The notes under the pieces were generated by a model. That model worked only from the letters and a program-made list of their open reading frames with translations, searched no databases and had not been told where the DNA came from. Positions 60,511 to 64,000 of a stretch of 64,000 nucleotides of DNA are shown in pieces. The position numbers and the translations under genes are program-made. Origin of the DNA: CAVZRC01 sp963777695 (GTDB lineage: Bacteria; Planctomycetota; Planctomycetia; Isosphaerales; Isosphaeraceae); assembly GCA_963777695.1 (NCBI GenBank), contig CAVZRC010000004.1:3906001-3970000 (forward strand), in the 5' to 3' direction. Each line of letters starts with the position of its first letter. Position 1 is the first letter of the stretch.

Positions 60511-62933
60511 CGGCCGTCGAGCACGTCCTTCACGTCGCCCCAGAGCGAGAGGATGCGCTGCTGGGGATAGTGCCAGCCCTTCTTGTTGAAGACGACGTCG
60601 AGCTGGACATCGGCGGCCTTGTAGACGAGCGTGGGCTTCTCCCTCGGGTCGCGCGCCTCGAGGTAGAGCTGGGGATCCGGCGTGACGCCGGCCCGCTCGG
60701 CGCGGAAGCGGTCGTCATCGGCCCAGGGGTCGATGGCGGGGTCGGCATAGGGGGAGCCGGGATGGGGCTTGCCGCCGTTGGTGATGAAGACGGCCGGCTT
60801 GCCATCGGGATCGCTGCTTGGGTGCCGGCCCAGCGAATGGTACGCCATCGCGGCTCGCTCGACCTCGGTGCCCTCGTGCGGCAGCGCGATCGCGTCGAGC
60901 CGGCCTTCCTTCAGCTTGCCGTCGGCGCCCTCGAGAGATGTTCTCCTTGGTGAAGTCGAGCGTGTTGTGCTTCTCGTAGACGACCGTGCCGTTGACCACG
61001 ACGTGCCGGGGCAGGCCCCCATCGAGGACCTGGCCGTCCTCCCTGGCGAAATCCAGGGGCGGCTGGGGCGCACGATGACCGGCCTCGCCGGGGATGAAGA
61101 AGGGGTAACCGGGGTTCTTGCCCCCATCGGCCTTCGGGTCGGCCAGCTCGGCGTGATAGCCGACGATCGGTGCGTCGCCTCCCGACGCCGGCTTGGCCCC
61201 CAGGGTCGGCACCAGCTTCACGGGAGGCGGGATCGGGGCCATCGCCAGGGCCGGCATGGGCACCACGGCCGGGATCGGCGTCCCTAACGCGATCTCGCCG
61301 TCGGGCAAGGCCCGCGAACCGGGCAAGGGCCGGTCATCCTGATCCATCGCGGTGCCTCCCTCATAGACGTCGTGGACCCGCCACATCGCCCAGAGTCCCG
61401 CCGCGAAATGCGGATAGAAGTGGCAGTGGAAGATCGAGTCGCCCACCGTCAGGTTCCGGTTGCCGCTGCCATAAATCATCTCCAGCGTGAAGCCCTCGCC
61501 GGGGGTGATCGTCTGGCTATCGAGCAGCTTGCTCTCGTTGCTCTTGGGCGTCTTCAGCCATTGATGCGCGTGCTGATGGTGGACGTGAACGATATTTGAA
61601 CCGCCGTGGATGACCCGGAACTTGACGCGATCGTTCAGGTAGCTGTGATAGACGTTGGACGGATCGTCGGGGTAGAGCGCCTTGGTCGCCGGCTTCGTGC
61701 CATTGGCGGGGTTGTCCACGAGCAGGGCGGGATCGCCGCAGACCCACGAGCTGAGGAAGAATTCCTCGAACTTGGCCTCGACCGCGTGCTTCATCGGTCC
61801 CACGCCGATCCGATTCGCCCAGACCTCGGTCGCGATCCCGACCGAGCCGTAATTGATCGCGAACGCCTCGTTCCCGGCGTTCAAGGCGTTGTTCAGCGGG
61901 GGGCTGCCGTAGTCGAACGCGGGGTTGATGTTGAACGCATCGTGGTAGAGGATCGCAAACTCGCGATACGGACGGAGCCGGTAAGGGTAGACGGGGTTCC
62001 GCTCGACGCTCGGATCGGGCTTGAAGTGCCAGGGGTCCGGCCCCGAGTCCATGCCCGTGATCACCGCCGTCAGGTCGCTGGCGACCAGTTCCATGACGGG
62101 GATGCCGCCGTTGCCCTTGCCGGCCTTGAGCATGTTGAGGATGGGATCGCCCTTGGCGTTGACGGCCTGATAGTTGACGACCGGGTGCCCGCCGGGCCCG
62201 GTCTTCCCCTTGTCGTAGGCCGACTCGATCGCCTGGCGGGTGACCTGGCTGCGGAACCAGAGCGAGTCGGCCGGCTCGACGATCACCATGCCGAACAGGC
62301 CCTTCATGACCTGGCCGCTCGAACCGACGCCCAGGGCGAAGTCGGCCGCCTGGCTGAAGAGGTAGAACTCCCCTTCCGCCTTCGCGTAGAGGCGATAAGA
62401 TCGCGAGTTGCCCGGCGTGGTCACGGGGACGAGGCTGCTGGGGTTCTGGCCGACCCACGACCCGTCGTCGGCGAGGCTCTCCACCAGCTCCAATCCCGCG
62501 ACGTTCAGGCTCACATCGCGGGTGACGATGCCGTCCGCCGGCGGTTTGCCCGCCGATATCGGCGTGAGGAGGTTCGTGAGCGTGACTTCCAGGCAATCCC
62601 CGACGTTCGCCCTGAGCACGATGGGACGAGGGCGCTTACCCTGCCGGAGCGTGACATTGCCGGGGGTCAGGTCCGCTCCACCCCCGGGCGCGTTCGATAC
62701 CACGTCGCGCTTCAACGCGAAGAGCATGGCGTCGGGATCGACCGATCCATATCGGTTGTAATAGATCCCGGCATTGAGCGCGACCACGTCGGCATGGACG
62801 ATCCGCCGACACTTCGACGCGTTCCCCGCCGGCTCGGCGGCGGCCCCGGTCTGCGCGCCGCCTCGGCCGCCAGCGCCAGGCCCAACCCAAGACCCAGGCA
62901 CCACGCCACGAACCGGCTGTCCCTGATGTCCAT
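60441..62933 (-). CDS. Giant multicopper oxidase (MnxG/McoA-like), N-terminal part
   Basis: Start ATG 62933 (MDIRDSRFVAWCLGLGLGLALAAEA, signal peptide) has GAGGAG upstream. A break near 62870 leads into IVHADVVALNAGIYYNRYG and RPRPIVLRANVGDCLEVTLTNLL, the cupredoxin entry region. Copper motifs follow: HVHHQHAHQW (about 61558-61590) and DSIFHCHFYPHFAAGLW (about 61405-61435). At about 60943 the frame shifts to EGADGKLKEGRLDAIALPHEGTEVERAAMAYHS and runs to PQQRILSLWGDVKDVL before the next break at about 60510. The layout recalls large bacterial manganese-oxidase-type multicopper oxidases (MnxG, McoA), judged from memory. Reconstructed full length is about 1,870 residues. An SCO gene lies 6 kb away in the same orientation. 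Confidence 0.87.
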
Positions 62934-63522
62934 CGTCGTCACTCCTCGTGGAAACCTCCGACAAACAACACCGCGACGCCTCAACGCTCGGAAATGTGTA
63001 AATTGGAGATGTTTTGCTTTGCCGGTCGCGTTCTACGGAATCTCGCCCGGGGCCGTGAATTGCGGAATCGCCCCTTTCCGAGTCCCGACAGGGCCGCCCA
63101 CTCCCGCGGATCTCCTGGCTTTCTCGGAGCCTGTCGCGGAAGCCCTCCCTCGCTCCACCGGGGTAGGACCTTGGTCTCAGAGTGTGTTATGAAACCCGAT
63201 CCAGCTTCCGATCTTATTTATGATATGAACACTTTGATCATGATTTCGCCGGCCTCTTCGGCTTGGAGATTGATGATTGCTCCGGCGAGATTCCGGAGGG
63301 TTGGCATCCTTTCGCCCCCAGCATCCTGGTGCGTCAGAGGGCCGTCCCCGACCTCTCGTACGGATCCTCGCACTCCCCGATCTTGCTTATTAAGATCCAA
63401 TGGCTCACGAAAGAGCAAACAAAATCCCAAGAAAAAAATAAAATCTCGGAGTGTACCGGTCCCGGGCCTCCCCGTTTTTCCCCGTGTGGGCCATAGCGGG
63501 TGCGTGATCTCGTTTCCGGGCC
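62934..63522. other. Region upstream of the multicopper oxidase gene
   Basis: About 590 bases between two minus-strand genes, expected to hold the oxidase promoter. It contains GAGCCTGTCGCGGAAG at 63127-63142, similar to the ends of the inverted-repeat elements at 55 kb, but no matching opposite end. An A-rich stretch lies near 63430-63450. No gene is supported. Confidence 0.4.
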
Positions 63523-63897
63523 CTATGGTTGCACCAATCCCTGTCTGATCAGGATGTCTGCATGGTCTAGCGACATCTTCGTCGAATTCATAGCACCTTC
63601 CTGAATCCTTCGCAGGATGTCAGGGCTCATGGGGCTCTGTATCAGCAAGGCGTTCGCATTTTCAGCCGCCAGAAGTTTATCGAGGGTCGTGACTTGCGAG
63701 TCTCGGTAATTGATGCAGGTGTCATGGCGGATCCAGGGGTGGTCTCCCACCTTGAGCACGCATGCCTGCTCCTTGCGGGGATCGAGAGAGGTGAGATTCA
63801 CGATCAGAACGTTCTGGGGATCCGCCTGCGGATCCGAGATGATCACCCAGAGATGGATATCGACGGCGCTCAAGAGAAAGGTTGTACCGGCATCCAT
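63523..63897 (-). CDS. Small protein, possibly MazF/PemK-like toxin
   Basis: Protein of 124 residues. VDIHLWVIISDPQADPQNVLIVNLTSLD resembles the beta-strand core of MazF/PemK-type proteins (HLWVVISDP...VLLVNLTS), followed by CVLKVGDHPWIRHDTCINYRDSQV. The second half is helical (ILRRIQEGAMNSTKMSLDHADILIRQG). It is preceded by a small acidic ORF six bases upstream on the same strand, the usual position for an antitoxin. The match to PemK is by eye only. The frame is intact and it starts at ATG 63897. Confidence 0.62.
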   Translation of the reverse strand: MDAGTTFLLSAVDIHLWVIISDPQADPQNVLIVNLTSLDPRKEQACVLKVGDHPWIRHDTCINYRDSQVTTLDKLLAAENANALLIQSPMSPDILRRIQEGAMNSTKMSLDHADILIRQGLVQP

Positions 63898-63903
63898 TCT
63901 GGA

Positions 63904-63993
63904 TCACTTTCTCAGTAGGCGATCGAAAGCGGTCAAACTCTCGGCCTCTCGGGACAGCTCCTCGATGGCATCAGCCTGGCCAAGTGCTTCCAT
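63904..63993 (-). CDS. Small acidic ORF, possible antitoxin (may continue past the window edge)
   Basis: Reads MEALGQADAIEELSREAESL and then TAFDRLLRK, 29 residues from ATG 63993 to TGA 63904, six bases before the downstream gene. The frame is still open toward the window edge, so the true start may lie outside. The acidic helical character and tight spacing fit a small antitoxin. No family recognised. Confidence 0.45.
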   Translation of the reverse strand: MEALGQADAIEELSREAESLTAFDRLLRK

Positions 63994-64000
63994 GATGCTC

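Noticed and set aside
59011..60570. Plus-strand frame of 519 residues opposite the multicopper oxidase
   Set aside because: Shadow of the oxidase gene, dominated by Arg, Val and Asp.
63168..63190. GAGTGTGTTATGAAACC-like motif as a possible insertion-sequence end
   Set aside because: No matching inverted end or transposase in the vicinity.

Overview
The window looks like a chromosomal piece of a high-GC planctomycete, most likely of the Isosphaeraceae type. The basis is the combination of protein kinases fused to WD40 repeats, a DUF1559 pseudopilin-like protein, a DUF1080 protein, a PEP-CTERM protein, tandem csrA genes, and very large exported proteins whose N-termini carry the planctomycete LExRxLLS-type motif. 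This is inferred from gene content; I could not run a taxonomic search.

Layout. 1-1110: minus-strand housekeeping pair ispF and cysS (cysS is cut by the left edge; ispF carries an in-frame TGA). 1634-2117: two tandem csrA copies. 2721-7771: two Ser/Thr protein kinases, end to end in convergent orientation. 8025-16438: a giant minus-strand surface protein with Ig-like domains, GloVer repeats, five nearly identical ~747-base tandem units and a dockerin-like end. 16901-20610: an ECF sigma factor, a transglutaminase-like exported protein and a PEP-CTERM protein. 20662-30988: a second giant protein made of seven right-handed beta-helix modules. 31717-36685: a small membrane protein, a HEAT-repeat protein, fructose-bisphosphatase glpX and a DUF1080 protein. 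36867-38895: a TPR remnant and an antitoxin/VapC pair. 39040-43556: a sedolisin (S53) protease with ten Ig-like repeats. 44211-48223: a secretin-like exported protein, an HtrA protease, a DUF5678-like protein with a truncated partner, and a Gp37/Gp68 (DUF5131) protein. 48234-53007: a three-gene redox operon (beta-propeller lipoprotein, double SCO1/SenC, cytochrome c plus periplasmic-binding protein). 53215-56946: a transposase remnant, a C-anchored membrane protein, nested inverted-repeat elements, a Cys-rich secreted protein and a DUF1559 protein. 57309-62933: a giant multicopper oxidase. 63523-63993: a toxin/antitoxin-like pair at the right edge.

How the genes may work together. The most coherent system is the copper and redox set between 48.2 and 62.9 kb. 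A copper-chaperone-like double SCO protein, a haem c protein fused to a ligand-binding domain and a beta-propeller lipoprotein lie near a giant multicopper oxidase that resembles MnxG/McoA-type enzymes. I infer a periplasmic or extracellular metal- or substrate-oxidising module; the sequence does not show the substrate.

Quality warning. At least twenty single- or double-base frameshifts break otherwise clear gene families across the whole window. Several can be pinned to one extra or missing base. This looks more like uncorrected sequencing indels than gene decay, although a transposase, a TPR protein and a retropepsin-like gene do look like true remnants. Where a gene is broken, the span given is that of the reconstructed gene, or of the labelled half.
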